NCBI RefSeq assembly: GCF_014646895.1
Contig: NZ_BMOD01000008.1
Location: 1 to 64,000 of the forward strand
From: Deinococcus roseus
Lineage (GTDB): Bacteria > Deinococcota > Deinococci > Deinococcales > Deinococcaceae
Reading direction: 5' to 3'
Length of the DNA: 64,000 nucleotides
Shown here: in pieces, positions 32,925 to 41,907 of the stretch
Layout of the letters: every line of letters begins with the position of its first letter
How positions within the stretch are numbered: the first letter of the stretch is position 1
The notes under the pieces: model-generated
Database searches by the model: none
What the model was told of the DNA's origin: nothing
Seen by the model: only the letters and a program-made list of their open reading frames with translations
Made by a program: the position numbers and the translations under genes

Positions 32925-33830
32925 GTGACTGACGCTCAAAACACCTCCACCCACTCTGGTTTCATTGCCATCGTTGGCAAACCCAACGTGGGTAAATCCA
33001 CCCTGCTGAACAACATGCTCGGGGTCAAAGTTGCCCCGATCACCAATCGCCCCCAGACCACCCGTCGGGGCATCCGCGGGATCCTCACCGAGGACCAGCA
33101 CCAGATTGTCTTTGTGGACACCCCGGGCATGCACAAGGCCAAGGACGCCCTGGGCAAGTACATGAACGAGGAAATCCAGGCCGCCCTGTCCGACGTGGAC
33201 GCCATTCTGTGGATTGTGGATTTGCGCCACCCTCCCACCGAGGAAGATGTGATGGTGTCCCGCACCATCAAGGACATCGACAAACCGCTGATCGTGGTGG
33301 GCAACAAACTGGACGCCTCCAAGTACCCCGAGGAAGCCCTCAGGCTGTACGGCAACCTGCTGGGTGAGCGTGAATTCGGCACCCGCACCCTCAGTGCCCA
33401 GGAGCACCCCGAGTCCCTGCTGGACCTGAGGCTGCAACTGTTCAGCCTGCTCCCCGAAAACCCCTTCTTCTTCGATGAAAAGAGCCGCAGCGACCAGTCC
33501 CGTGAAAACTGGGCTGCAGAAATCATCCGCGAAGAAGCCATGAAACGCCTGGAAGAAGAACTCCCTTACGCTGTGGCCACCCGCGTCACCGACTGGGAAG
33601 ACCGTCCTGACGGCATCATCGAAATCTACTGTGATGTGATTGTGGAACGCCCCGGACACAAGGCCATCGTGATTGGCAAAGGGGCCAGCAAACTCAAAGA
33701 AATTGGGCAGGGGGCCAGAAAACAACTGGAAGTCTTCCTGAACACCAAAATCTTCCTGAAGCTGCACGTGAAAATCATGCCCAACTGGCGTGAAGATCCC
33801 GAAGCGCTGAGGCAACTGGGGTACGAGTAA
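32925..33830 (+). CDS. era: GTPase Era
   Basis: A 301-residue GTPase needed for 16S rRNA maturation and 30S assembly. The G motifs are GKPNVGKS (residues 18-25), the switch I threonine region PQTTRRGIRG, DTPGMH and NKLD. The C-terminal KH RNA-binding domain has IVERPGHKAIVIGKGASKLK. The start is GTG, six bases after a TAAACT -10 box and without a Shine-Dalgarno: a leaderless GTG start. It is divergent from dcd across a repeat-filled gap. Confidence 0.96.
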   Translation: MTDAQNTSTHSGFIAIVGKPNVGKSTLLNNMLGVKVAPITNRPQTTRRGIRGILTEDQHQIVFVDTPGMHKAKDALGKYMNEEIQAALSDVDAILWIVDLRHPPTEEDVMVSRTIKDIDKPLIVVGNKLDASKYPEEALRLYGNLLGEREFGTRTLSAQEHPESLLDLRLQLFSLLPENPFFFDEKSRSDQSRENWAAEIIREEAMKRLEEELPYAVATRVTDWEDRPDGIIEIYCDVIVERPGHKAIVIGKGASKLKEIGQGARKQLEVFLNTKIFLKLHVKIMPNWREDPEALRQLGYE

Positions 33831-33847
33831 AAGATTTCTGGGGGTAA

Positions 33848-34130
33848 GATCCTCCTGTTCTTCGCTGCGCTCTGAACGGTCCCCCTTAACGAAGGGGGAT
33901 TGTTGTTTGGCTGGGGTGGTTTCCATGTGGGTTGTTCACCAACCCCCTTTTTTAAGGAGATTGTTGGGTGTCTGGGTTGGTTTCCATATGGGTTGTTCAC
34001 CAACCCCCCTTCGTTAAGGGGGACCGCTTCGAGCAATGAGAGAAGCAGGGGGGATCTGGCCTCCAGAATGGTAAACAAGAAAATGTCCCCCTCTGTAGGG
34101 GGACAGCACAAGTGCAACGCGTGCAGGGGG
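33848..34130. repeat. Composite dispersed repeat between era and ridA
   Basis: The left end GATCCTCCTGTTCTTCG...GGTCCCCCTTAACGAAGGGGG and the right end TTCGTTAAGGGGGACCGCTTC...AGGGGGGATC are inverse copies of one another. Between them a segment of about 65 bp (TTGGTTTCCATATGGG, TTGTTCACCAACCCCC) occurs twice in direct orientation (about 33897-33957 and 33961-34022). A third related piece (GTCCCCCTCTGTAGGGGGAC) follows at 34085-34104. The whole gap is repeat; no gene is seen. Confidence 0.8.
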
Positions 34131-34508
34131 TCATTCCACCACTGCAATGCACTCAATCTCGACCTGCACATCGCGGGGCAGGCGGGCCACTTCGATGGTG
34201 CTGCGGGCAGGGTAGGGTTCAGGCATGTACTGGGAGAATACAGCGTTCATGTCGGCGAAGGTGTTCATGTCCTTGAGAAACACGGTCACCTTCAGGACCT
34301 TGCTGAGGTCGGTGCCCGCGGCGGTCAGCACAGCAATCAGGTTTTTGAAGACCTGGTGGGTCTGGTCGGTGACGTTCTCTCCGACGACTTCGTTGCTGGT
34401 GTTGAGGGGGATCTGGCCGCTGAGGAACACCAGGTTGCCCTGACGGATGGCTTGTGAGTAAGGACCAAGAGCTGCAGGGGCTTCTGGGGTGTTGATGCGT
34501 TCTTTCAT
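34131..34508 (-). CDS. ridA: RidA family enamine/imine deaminase
   Basis: A 125-residue protein of the YjgF/YER057c/UK114 family, which hydrolyses reactive enamines such as 2-aminoacrylate. Signatures: APAALGPYSQAIRQGNLVFL, SGQIPL, and the C-terminal PARSTIEVARLPRDVQVEIE with the conserved arginine that binds the substrate carboxylate. The frame offers two earlier ATGs; the one at 34508 (MKERINTPEAP) is seven bases after TAAGAT and matches the leaderless pattern seen throughout the window. Confidence 0.93.
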   Translation of the reverse strand: MKERINTPEAPAALGPYSQAIRQGNLVFLSGQIPLNTSNEVVGENVTDQTHQVFKNLIAVLTAAGTDLSKVLKVTVFLKDMNTFADMNAVFSQYMPEPYPARSTIEVARLPRDVQVEIECIAVVE

Positions 34509-34581
34509 GCCCATCATCTTACCGATTTTCGGTGAAAGGGGCCTGTGCTGACTGGACTTCTGCCCTCGAGCTGTCTGGTGC

Positions 34582-35508
34582 TCAGCTGCCAGGGGTGTGG
34601 CGGGTAAGCAGCACCACCTCGATGAACAGCAAAAAGAGTCCGCCCAGCATCACCCACAGCCACAGCAGGTTGCCTTGCTGGCGGGTGCCAAACAGATCGT
34701 AATAGTACTGGATGCCCTGGGGGCTCTGGGGCACTGCGTAGGCTTTCACCGGGGGTTTTTGTGCCCGCAGTTTCTGCACTTCAATGACAATGGCAGAAAT
34801 GTTGTCGATGCCACCCGCCTCGTTGGCCTCATGCACCAGGGTTTTGACCTTGTCTTCCGGGAACTGGGAGGCCTTGAGCACCTGTTCGATCTGGGAGTCC
34901 ATCAGCATGCTGTGGATGCCATCGGTACAGATCAGCAGCAGGTCACCATATTGCAGTTCTTGCATGTAGAGGTCGAGTTTGACGTCTCTGGAGCTGCCCA
35001 TGGCGTTGATCAGCACATTGCGCATGGTGTGCTTGAGGGCTTCTTCTTCGGTGATGATGCCCGCTCGCACCTGTTCTGCCACCCAGGAGTGGTCACGGGT
35101 GACCTGGGAAAGCTCCCCATCCCGGTACAGGTAAGCCCTGGAATCCCCGATGTTGGCGATCCAGGCGTAATTGTGTTCGATCAGGATGGTGGTGAGGGTG
35201 GTGCCCATGCCCCTTTTGTCTGGCGATCTGGAGGCCTGATAGACCGCCTGATTTGCGGCCTCCACCGCCTGCAAAATCCGGTGGGGGTTGGGGGATTTTT
35301 CCCTGGCATAGGTTTGTTGCAGTTCTTTTAAAGCCAGCTGGCTGGCATAATCGCCCGAGCGGTGTCCACCCATGCCGTCCGCCACCGCATACAGCCCGCC
35401 ATAAGGCAGCGTAAGGGTGAGAATGGCGTCCTCGTTCAGGTTTCTGATTCTTCCCTGGTCGGTGAGGTATGACACGTTGAGGGCACCGGGCTTCACGGTT
35501 CTTATCAT
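34582..35508 (-). CDS. PP2C-type protein serine/threonine phosphatase with C-terminal membrane anchor
   Basis: A 308-residue phosphatase. The metal-binding motifs are visible: NLNEDAIL, VADGMGGHRSGDYAS, GMGTTLTTIL, IGDSRAYLYRDG and GGIDNISAIVIEV. After a linker (residues about 240-280) one hydrophobic segment, LLWLWVMLGGLFLLFIEVVLL, anchors the protein with the catalytic domain in the cytoplasm. Such enzymes reverse Hanks-type kinase signalling in cell-wall and division control. An alternative GTG start at 35496 lies seven bases after TATGAT and would give a leaderless MKPGALNVSYLTDQG; the true start may be there. Confidence 0.92.
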   Translation of the reverse strand: MIRTVKPGALNVSYLTDQGRIRNLNEDAILTLTLPYGGLYAVADGMGGHRSGDYASQLALKELQQTYAREKSPNPHRILQAVEAANQAVYQASRSPDKRGMGTTLTTILIEHNYAWIANIGDSRAYLYRDGELSQVTRDHSWVAEQVRAGIITEEEALKHTMRNVLINAMGSSRDVKLDLYMQELQYGDLLLICTDGIHSMLMDSQIEQVLKASQFPEDKVKTLVHEANEAGGIDNISAIVIEVQKLRAQKPPVKAYAVPQSPQGIQYYYDLFGTRQQGNLLWLWVMLGGLFLLFIEVVLLTRHTPGS

Positions 35509-35557
35509 ACCTGATGTGTTGCACAAATGGGGAAAAAGTGTAACCAAAGCGTCAAGG

Positions 35558-35624
35558 TGACCTTTTCTGGTCTGGCTTGACCCGACCTGACCCTGCAATG
35601 ACCATGCACTGACTTTGCGGTGAC
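35558..35624 (+). promoter_or_regulatory. Phased TGAC direct repeats (Pho-box-like) upstream of ugpB
   Basis: TGAC begins at 35558, 35578, 35588, 35599, 35610 and 35621, so the last four are 11 bases apart. PhoB/PhoP-type regulators bind tandem direct repeats with 11-bp period, and ugp genes belong to the Pho regulon in Escherichia coli. A candidate -10 (TAGAAA, 35635-35640) follows the last repeat with no -35 box, as expected for an activated promoter. Confidence 0.6.
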
Positions 35625-35730
35625 ACCCCGGGCCTAGAAATAAAGGCATTGCGGGATTGGATCCAAAATGCGGTCCAGTCCTGCTGGTGTGTGGCTTGAC
35701 ATCCATCTGCACACACCGGAGGTCTCACAC

Positions 35731-37038
35731 ATGAAACAACACCTGAACCAACGCTGGATGCTGACTTTGCTGCTGGGTTCTTTTGGGCTGGCGCAGGCCG
35801 AACCCCTCACCGTGGATTTCTGGTACACCTTCGGAGATGCCAAACGCAGCGCCTTCATTCAGGCCCGTGCCGATGAGTACAACAAGACCCACAGCGATGT
35901 GAAAGTGGTTCCCACCTACAAAGGCTCTTACAACGACACCCTGCAGGCCGCCATCCTGGCTTCCCGCCAGGGCAAAGCCCCTGCCCTGGTGCAGGTGGTG
36001 GAGGTGGGCAGCCAGCTCGCCTGGGACAGCGGCATCTTCCAGCCTGTGGGGGGCATTGGCAAGGTCGATTACAGCGATTACATCAAGCCCGTGCTGAACT
36101 ACTACACCATTGGAGGCAAGGTGAACAGCCTGCCTTTCAACTCCTCTTCTCCGGTGCTGTACTACAACAAGGATTTGATGGAGCAACTGGGCCTGGATGC
36201 CAGCCGCCCACCCACCACCTACGGTGCCGTGCTGAAAGCCTGCGAGAAAATCAAACTGCAGAGCAGCGACATCAAATGCATCGGGTTCAACATCCACTCC
36301 TGGTTCTTTGAACAGTGGATGGCCGAGCAGGGTGCAGCCCTGGTCAACAACGACAACGGACGCAAGGGACGCGCCACCGAATCCAACCTGAACAGCACGG
36401 CCAGCAAGAAAATCTTCAACTGGTTCAAAACCCTCAGCGACAGAGGGTACTACACCTCCAGCGGCAAACTGGAAGACTGGGATGGCAGCGACGCCATTTT
36501 CACCAATGAGAAGGTGGTCTTTCACATCACCTCCACGGCAGACATTGGCAACATCGGGGACGCCGCCAGAAAAGCAGGCTTCAAGATGGGTGTGGGTGTG
36601 CTGCCCATCGCAGACGGAGCAAAACGCAATGGTGTGGTGATCGGAGGCGCTTCCCTGTGGATCGCCAAAAACATCAATGAAAAACAGGCGGATGCCGCTC
36701 TGGACTTCGCCCTGTACCTCACCAGTTCCAAAAACATGGCGGCATGGCACAAACTGACCGGTTACTACCCCGTGAGAACCAGCAGCGTGGGCCTCTTGAG
36801 AAAGGAAGGCTGGTTCACCCAGGCCCCCGTGCAAACCGTGGCCTTCAACCAGTTGCTGAAAACCGAACCCAATGTGGCCACCGGCGGCGCTCTGCTGGGC
36901 AGCTTCATTGAAGTGCGCAAGATCATCGAAGAAGGCATCCAGAAGGTGCTCTCTGGCAGCAGCGTGGATGCCACCCTGCAAGAAGCCAAGAGCCGGGCAG
37001 ACAAGGCCATCCAGGATTACAACAAGAACTTCCAATAA
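35731..37038 (+). CDS. ugpB: Glycerol-3-phosphate ABC transporter, substrate-binding protein
   Basis: A 435-residue periplasmic binding protein with a Sec signal (MLTLLLGSFGLAQA). It resembles UgpB along its length: PLTVDFWYTFGD, VKVVPTYKGSYNDTLQAAIL, KAPALVQVVEVGS, SLPFNSSSPVLYYNKDLMEQ, NGVVIGGASLWIAKN and WHKLTGYYPVRTS. UgpB captures sn-glycerol-3-phosphate or glycerophosphocholine as a phosphate and carbon source. Start at the ATG with GGAGGTCTCACAC; the open frame begins earlier without such a site. First gene of ugpB-ugpA-ugpE, with a phased TGAC array upstream. Confidence 0.9.
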   Translation: MKQHLNQRWMLTLLLGSFGLAQAEPLTVDFWYTFGDAKRSAFIQARADEYNKTHSDVKVVPTYKGSYNDTLQAAILASRQGKAPALVQVVEVGSQLAWDSGIFQPVGGIGKVDYSDYIKPVLNYYTIGGKVNSLPFNSSSPVLYYNKDLMEQLGLDASRPPTTYGAVLKACEKIKLQSSDIKCIGFNIHSWFFEQWMAEQGAALVNNDNGRKGRATESNLNSTASKKIFNWFKTLSDRGYYTSSGKLEDWDGSDAIFTNEKVVFHITSTADIGNIGDAARKAGFKMGVGVLPIADGAKRNGVVIGGASLWIAKNINEKQADAALDFALYLTSSKNMAAWHKLTGYYPVRTSSVGLLRKEGWFTQAPVQTVAFNQLLKTEPNVATGGALLGSFIEVRKIIEEGIQKVLSGSSVDATLQEAKSRADKAIQDYNKNFQ

Positions 37039-37142
37039 ACCTTTCCACCCCAACCCCACCTTGCTCATTTCACTTGCTTCCTCCCCATGCAGGGGAGGAT
37101 TTTCCCTGATCAGGGCTGTCCTCGGCTGGAAGTTTTGAGGCC

Positions 37143-37278
37143 AGATCCCCCCTGCTTCTCGCGCTGCTCGAAGCGGTCCCCCCTTAACAAAAGGGGGTTG
37201 GTGTAGAGCGAGAGAAATCCCCCAACGCTGACGGGGGACAGTACCAAACGAAGTGCGGCACAGGGGGATCTCCCCCCA
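37143..37278. repeat. Dispersed GATCCCCCT element between ugpB and ugpA
   Basis: GATCCCCCCTGCTTCTCGCG...CTCGAAGCGGTCCCCC...TTAACAAAAGGGGG continues to GACGGGGGACAG...CACAGGGGGATC. The unit is about 130 bp, bounded by GATCCCCC and GGGGGATC. It lies inside an operon, so it is transcribed and can fold into a long hairpin that may change the ratio of UgpB to the permeases. Confidence 0.8.
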
Positions 37279-37302
37279 GGCCATCTCAAACAAGGAACCC
37301 AC

Positions 37303-38262
37303 ATGACCCAGACCACCACCGAAAACCCGCCGACCCAAAAAAAGAAAGCTCAGGCTGCACCACCAGAGCAGGGCATCTTCAAAAGCCGCCTTTTGCCCTG
37401 GCTGTTTTTGCTGCCGTCCCTGCTGATTCTGGCCGTCTTTCTGTATTTTCCAGCCATCGAGACTTTGCGGCTCAGTGCTTACCAGAGCAGTGTTTTTCTG
37501 AGCACCGAGCGTTTTGTGGGGCTGGAGAATTTCATCGAGTTGCTGTCCAGTCCGGTGTACCACCAGAGCATCCTGCAAACGCTGGTTTTCATGGCCATCA
37601 CCGTGACCTGCGGGATCGCCCTGGCGTTTTTGCTGGCCTTGCTGGCCAACAGACCGATCAAAGGGGCAAAAATTTACCGCCTGTTGCTGATTTATCCTTA
37701 TGCCCTCTCCCCTGCCATTGCAGGAACGCTGTGGCTGTTCCTGTTCAACCCTGAAATTGGTCTGGTGAATGCCCTGCTGGGCAGCTGGTTTCACATCAAA
37801 CCCCGCTGGCTGGACACGCCATTTCTGGCTTTTTTTCTGGTCTGCTGTGCCGCCATCTGGAAAAGCCTGGGGTACAACGTGGTGTTTTATCTGGCTGCCC
37901 TGCAGAATGTGCCTGCAGACACCCTGGAAGCTGCGCAGATCGATGGGGCTGGAAGCTGGCAGCGCATCCGTTGCATCCTGGTCCCGATGCTCAGCCCCAT
38001 GACTTTCTTTCTGGTGTTCACCAATGTCGTGCAGGCGCTTTTTGACAGCTTCGGGCTGGTGGACATCCTCACCAAGGGTGGCCCGGTGTACGGCCAGACC
38101 GGGATCACCAGTTTTCTGATTTACCAGCTTTATCTGGATGGGTTTGCCAATGCCAAAACCGGGTTTGCTGCTGCACAGGCGGTGCTGATGCTGATTCTGG
38201 TGGCAGGCATCACGGTGCTGCAATTCCGCATTGGAGGAAAGCAGGTGCACCATGGTGCGTGA
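37303..38262 (+). CDS. ugpA: Glycerol-3-phosphate ABC transporter permease UgpA
   Basis: A 319-residue inner-membrane permease of the MalF type with six membrane segments after a Lys/Pro-rich N-terminal tail (NPPTQKKKAQAAPPEQG). The ABC-binding EAA loop reads LEAAQIDGAGSWQRIRCILV near residue 206. A FVGLENFIELL segment, typical of sugar/G3P permeases, is present. Start ATG follows CAAGGAACCCAC. No ATPase gene is found in the cluster, so a shared MsmK/UgpC-type ATPase encoded elsewhere must drive it. Confidence 0.9.
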   Translation: MTQTTTENPPTQKKKAQAAPPEQGIFKSRLLPWLFLLPSLLILAVFLYFPAIETLRLSAYQSSVFLSTERFVGLENFIELLSSPVYHQSILQTLVFMAITVTCGIALAFLLALLANRPIKGAKIYRLLLIYPYALSPAIAGTLWLFLFNPEIGLVNALLGSWFHIKPRWLDTPFLAFFLVCCAAIWKSLGYNVVFYLAALQNVPADTLEAAQIDGAGSWQRIRCILVPMLSPMTFFLVFTNVVQALFDSFGLVDILTKGGPVYGQTGITSFLIYQLYLDGFANAKTGFAAAQAVLMLILVAGITVLQFRIGGKQVHHGA

Positions 38263-39103
38263 CTTCAAAAGCCCTCAGAAATCCAGCAAGCGCATCAGCT
38301 GGAAAGACCTCCTGACCCACCTCATCCTGAGCATTGCAGTCTTGCTGGTGGCCTTCCCACTGGTATTTGCTGCCATCAAGGCCACCCAGGATTCCAGCCA
38401 GGTGGTTTCCTCGCACATGAACCCGGGGATGTCTTTGCTGGACAACATCAAAACCGCCTGGAACACCGCCAGACTGGGGCAGTACATGCTCAATTCCTTT
38501 GTGGTGACTGTGGCTGTGACAGTGGGCAAAACCGCCCTTTCTTTGCTGGCAGCACTGGCCTTTGTGTATTTCCGTTTCCCCTTCAAGAACATGGTTTTTG
38601 CACTGGTGCTGTTCACCCTGATGCTGCCCACCGAACTTTTGATTGTGTCTCTTTTCAACCTGATCACCGATTTGCACTGGACCAACAGTTACGCCGCCAT
38701 CATCGTGCCGTTTCTGGCCTCTGCAACAGGGGTTTTTCTGTTCAGGCAGCACTTCATGAACATCCCCACCAGCCTTGCCGAAGCCGCCAGACTGGACGGT
38801 TGCGGTTCACTCAGGTTTCTGTGGCACATCCTGATCCCCATGAGCTGGAACACCATCGGGGCACTGGCCGTGATTCAATTTGTTTACGTGTGGGACCAGT
38901 ACTTGTGGCCCCTGGTGGTGATGCAGAGCGAAGACCGTCAGGTGGTGCAGGTCGGCCTGAAAAAACTGATCGATGTGGGCGGAGCCACCGACTGGGGCGC
39001 AGTGATGGCCGGGGCCGTGATCAGCATTCTGCCGCCTTTGCTGATTTTCACCTTGCTGCAAGAGCAATTCAGCAGGGGGTTTGCACTGGGGCAGGAGAAA
39101 TAA
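38252..39103 (+). CDS. ugpE: Glycerol-3-phosphate ABC transporter permease UgpE
   Basis: A 283-residue MalG-type permease with six membrane segments. The EAA loop is LAEAARLDGCGSLRFLWHIL near residue 175. The first start with good spacing is ATG at 38252, behind GGAGGAAAGCAGGTGCACC; this overlaps the ugpA end by 11 bases, implying coupling. C-terminal LQEQFSRGFALGQEK resembles the ...Q..FVRGLTAGAVKG ending of related permeases. Confidence 0.9.
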   Translation: MVRDFKSPQKSSKRISWKDLLTHLILSIAVLLVAFPLVFAAIKATQDSSQVVSSHMNPGMSLLDNIKTAWNTARLGQYMLNSFVVTVAVTVGKTALSLLAALAFVYFRFPFKNMVFALVLFTLMLPTELLIVSLFNLITDLHWTNSYAAIIVPFLASATGVFLFRQHFMNIPTSLAEAARLDGCGSLRFLWHILIPMSWNTIGALAVIQFVYVWDQYLWPLVVMQSEDRQVVQVGLKKLIDVGGATDWGAVMAGAVISILPPLLIFTLLQEQFSRGFALGQEK

Positions 39104-39259
39104 GCCGAGAGCCGAGCGCGCAGAGTGTTTTAACGAAAGCTGTCTGTCAAACCAAAAAGCTTTGGGCAAAGCCTTGAAGATTTGCCCTCGGCAAAACCGC
39201 AAAAACCGCACAATAGTCCAATTCCTCAACCCCTTCTCCCCTTGCGTTAGACTCTTACC

Positions 39260-40336
39260 ATGCTGTACCAACTGGTCAAACCTTTTTTCTTCTCCCAGGA
39301 CCCCGAGCACATTCACGAACAGGTGATGCAGGGTCTGATTGCAGTGTCCAGATCTTCTGCCTTGCAAAAGGGGCTGGAACGTTTCACGGTGTTTGCAGAT
39401 CCCCGCCTGAGAATCGAGCGCTTCGGGCTCAAATTTCCCAATCCCATTGGTCTGGCGGCGGGTTTTGACAAGAATGCCCTGGCGGTGCGGGCGTGGCCTG
39501 CACTGGGCTTTGGGGCGCTGGAAGTGGGGACCATCACGGCCCTGGCCCAGAGCGGCAACGAGAAACCCCGCCTGTTCCGTCTGCCCGAAGACCTCGCCCT
39601 GATCAACCGCATGGGGTTCAACAACGAGGGTTCTGAAGCGGTGGCAGAGCGCCTGAAAAGTCTGGGCCTCGATCAGAACCCCCTGAGCATTCCGCTGGGA
39701 ATCAATGTGGGAAAATCCAAAGTGACCGAACTGGATCAGGCCCCCGAGGATTACCGCACCAGCATGACCCGCCTCAGCCCTTACGCCGATTACTTTGTGG
39801 TGAATGTTTCCAGCCCCAACACTCCGGGCCTCAGGCAACTGCAGGATAAAGACAAGCTGGCAGAGTTGCTGGCGGTGGCGACCGATCCTGCGGTGTCTGC
39901 CGGAAAACCCGTGCTGCTGAAAATTGCCCCGGACCTCACCGACACCCAGATCGATGAGGTGATTGATCTGGCCCGCACTTCTGCACTGTCTGGCCTGATC
40001 CTCACCAACACCACCATTTCCCGTGACGGCCTCAAAAATGATCCCCAGCAGACCGGGGGGCTTTCAGGGAAACCCCTGACCGCCCGTTCTTTCGAGGTGC
40101 TGAAATATGTGCGTGCTGCTGTGGGAAAAAACCTGCCCCTGGTCTCTGTGGGAGGCATTTTCACTGCGGATGAGGCGTACTGGAGGCTGCGTGCTGGCGC
40201 TTCTTTGCTGCAGGTTTACACCTCTTTCATTTACGAGGGACCACAACTGGCTGCCAACCTGAACCGGGGCATTCTGGACCGCCTGAAAGCCGATGGGTTC
40301 GTGCGTCTTGAAGATGCCATCGGGGTGGATGCCTGA
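39260..40336 (+). CDS. pyrD: Dihydroorotate dehydrogenase (quinone), class 2
   Basis: A 358-residue FMN enzyme that oxidises dihydroorotate to orotate in pyrimidine synthesis and passes electrons to quinone. The class 2 form is shown by the N-terminal helical extension (MLYQLVKPFFFSQDPEHIHE) and by Ser185 as catalytic base in VNVSSPNTPGLR. FMN-binding segments are GLAAGFDKN, VGTIT and VSVGGIF. The ATG is six bases after TAGACT and lacks a Shine-Dalgarno, so it is probably leaderless. The 156-base gap before it holds a short heptamer remnant (GCCGAGAGCCGAG) and nothing else recognisable. Confidence 0.96.
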   Translation: MLYQLVKPFFFSQDPEHIHEQVMQGLIAVSRSSALQKGLERFTVFADPRLRIERFGLKFPNPIGLAAGFDKNALAVRAWPALGFGALEVGTITALAQSGNEKPRLFRLPEDLALINRMGFNNEGSEAVAERLKSLGLDQNPLSIPLGINVGKSKVTELDQAPEDYRTSMTRLSPYADYFVVNVSSPNTPGLRQLQDKDKLAELLAVATDPAVSAGKPVLLKIAPDLTDTQIDEVIDLARTSALSGLILTNTTISRDGLKNDPQQTGGLSGKPLTARSFEVLKYVRAAVGKNLPLVSVGGIFTADEAYWRLRAGASLLQVYTSFIYEGPQLAANLNRGILDRLKADGFVRLEDAIGVDA

Positions 40337-40485
40337 GGCTCTGGCAAGATAAATCCGAGCGGATAAGTCGGTATTACCGCTCTGGAAGCGAGAATTTGTC
40401 TACCTTGACACTTGCAACCCTGACCCTTTATCCCCATAATGTTTGAATATTGACCTTGGGCAGCCCCCAAGGAAGGAGTGGAAGA

Positions 40486-40722
<237 letters not shown>

Positions 40723-40796
40723 ACCCCCCTTCTGGCTTCACTTCACGGCCCTCTCAGTGTTTTTCAGTGTTTCAGGCGGTTTGAACAGGAGGCTTC

Positions 40797-41033
40797 ATGG
40801 CTTTTGTGATCACCAGTCCGTGCATCGACACCAAAGACCAGGCATGTGTTGAAGTGTGCCCCGTGGAATGCATTTACGATGCCGGAGATCAGTTCCTGAT
40901 CCACCCGGACGAATGCATCGACTGCGGAGCCTGTGTGGCCCCCTGCCCGGTCAATGCCATCTTTCAGGAAGAAGATGTGCCTGCTGGAGAAGAGGGCTTC
41001 ATCGAGAAAGCCAGAATTCATTTCGGGGTGTGA
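40797..41033 (+). CDS. Seven-iron ferredoxin, copy 2
   Basis: A 78-residue paralogue of the preceding ferredoxin, identical at about 64 of 78 positions by hand count. All eight cluster cysteines are kept; changes gather at the N-terminus (MAFVITSPCID), around CVAPCPV and near the C-terminus. Tandem duplication with divergence suggests different redox partners or potentials. AGGAGGCTTC precedes the ATG. Confidence 0.95.
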   Translation: MAFVITSPCIDTKDQACVEVCPVECIYDAGDQFLIHPDECIDCGACVAPCPVNAIFQEEDVPAGEEGFIEKARIHFGV

Positions 41034-41046
41034 GCCTCAAAATTCC

Positions 41047-41076
41047 AAAGGCGAGCCTTCAAGCTCGCCTTTTTGC
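41047..41076 (+). terminator. Terminator of the ferredoxin genes
   Basis: AAAGGCGAGC pairs with GCTCGCCTTT around CTTCAA and runs into TTTTGC. Confidence 0.9.
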
Positions 41077-41118
41077 TGTTCTGCACCCTCCTTGCACACA
41101 TCCCTGTACACTGGCAGC

Positions 41119-41808
41119 ATGCGAATTGCCGTGATCAGTGATGTGCATGGAAATGCTTTTGCGTTGGAATCTGTATTGCAGGATGTGAAAACCCAGACCC
41201 CTGACCTGGTTGTGAACCTGGGAGACCAGGTGCACGGACAGGCCGATCCAGGCCGGGCTTATGCCTTACAACGGGAACTTGGGGCCACCGAAGTGCTGGG
41301 CAGTGCCGAACCTTTTTTGCAGCATGACGGTGCCTTCACCCGCTGGCTGAAATCCCAGTTGCCCGCTGGAGCCAGTGAACACCTGCTGGGTTTGCCCCTG
41401 ACCACCACCGTTCTGGATGGAGAAATCCTGCTGTGTCATGGGGATTTGCAGGACTCCAGTGGGCACCTGTTGTGGGCCTGGCAACGGGGACCTTACCTCA
41501 CCCGTGGCTTTCAGGATTTGCGGGAACACCTTGTCGGGATCACTGCACGGGTGATCCTCAGCGGTCACACCCACCGGGAAGGCCTGACTGCCATTGACGA
41601 CCATCTGGTGATCAATGCAGGTGCAGTCAGCCAGCAGGTGGACGGAGATCCCAGGGCCCGCTGGACGTTGCTGGAGAAAAGGGCGGAGCGCTGGCTCACG
41701 GACTTCAGGCGGGTGGAGTACGACTGCAAAACGGCTGCATGCTGGGTGTTGCAGCATGCTCCTTTTCCACAGCAGGAAGCCCAGCGTTTGATGCTGGGAA
41801 AACCCTGA
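41119..41808 (+). CDS. Calcineurin-like metallophosphoesterase
   Basis: A 229-residue phosphoesterase. Metal-binding motifs: ISDVHGNAFALE at the N-terminus, VVNLGDQVHG near residue 33, LCHGDLQ near 110 and LSGHTHRE near 150. The usual GN(H/C)D motif is replaced by VLGSAE, which lacks the conserved Asn-His pair, so activity may be altered. A following C-terminal segment (VEYDCKTAACWVLQHAPF) is as in other small YfcE/MJ0936-type phosphodiesterases. ATG is six bases after TACACT with no Shine-Dalgarno. The substrate is unknown. Confidence 0.85.
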   Translation: MRIAVISDVHGNAFALESVLQDVKTQTPDLVVNLGDQVHGQADPGRAYALQRELGATEVLGSAEPFLQHDGAFTRWLKSQLPAGASEHLLGLPLTTTVLDGEILLCHGDLQDSSGHLLWAWQRGPYLTRGFQDLREHLVGITARVILSGHTHREGLTAIDDHLVINAGAVSQQVDGDPRARWTLLEKRAERWLTDFRRVEYDCKTAACWVLQHAPFPQQEAQRLMLGKP

Positions 41809-41869
41809 TGAAAACACATGAAAACACCGTTTTCTGAACCTTTTTCGGGATGGTTTGCCCTCAAAAGAG

Positions 41870-41895
41870 AAAGCCCGGAACACTCCGGGCTTTTC
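41870..41895. terminator. Bidirectional terminator
   Basis: AAAGCCCGG pairs with CCGGGCTTT around AACACT between the convergent phosphoesterase and CutC-like genes. Confidence 0.8.
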
Positions 41896-41907
41896 ATGGT
41901 TTTGACT

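Noticed and set aside
35725..38268. Minus-strand open frame of 847 codons opposite ugpB and ugpA
   Set aside because: It spans two genes and a dispersed repeat and has low-complexity composition, so it is a shadow of the sense frames.
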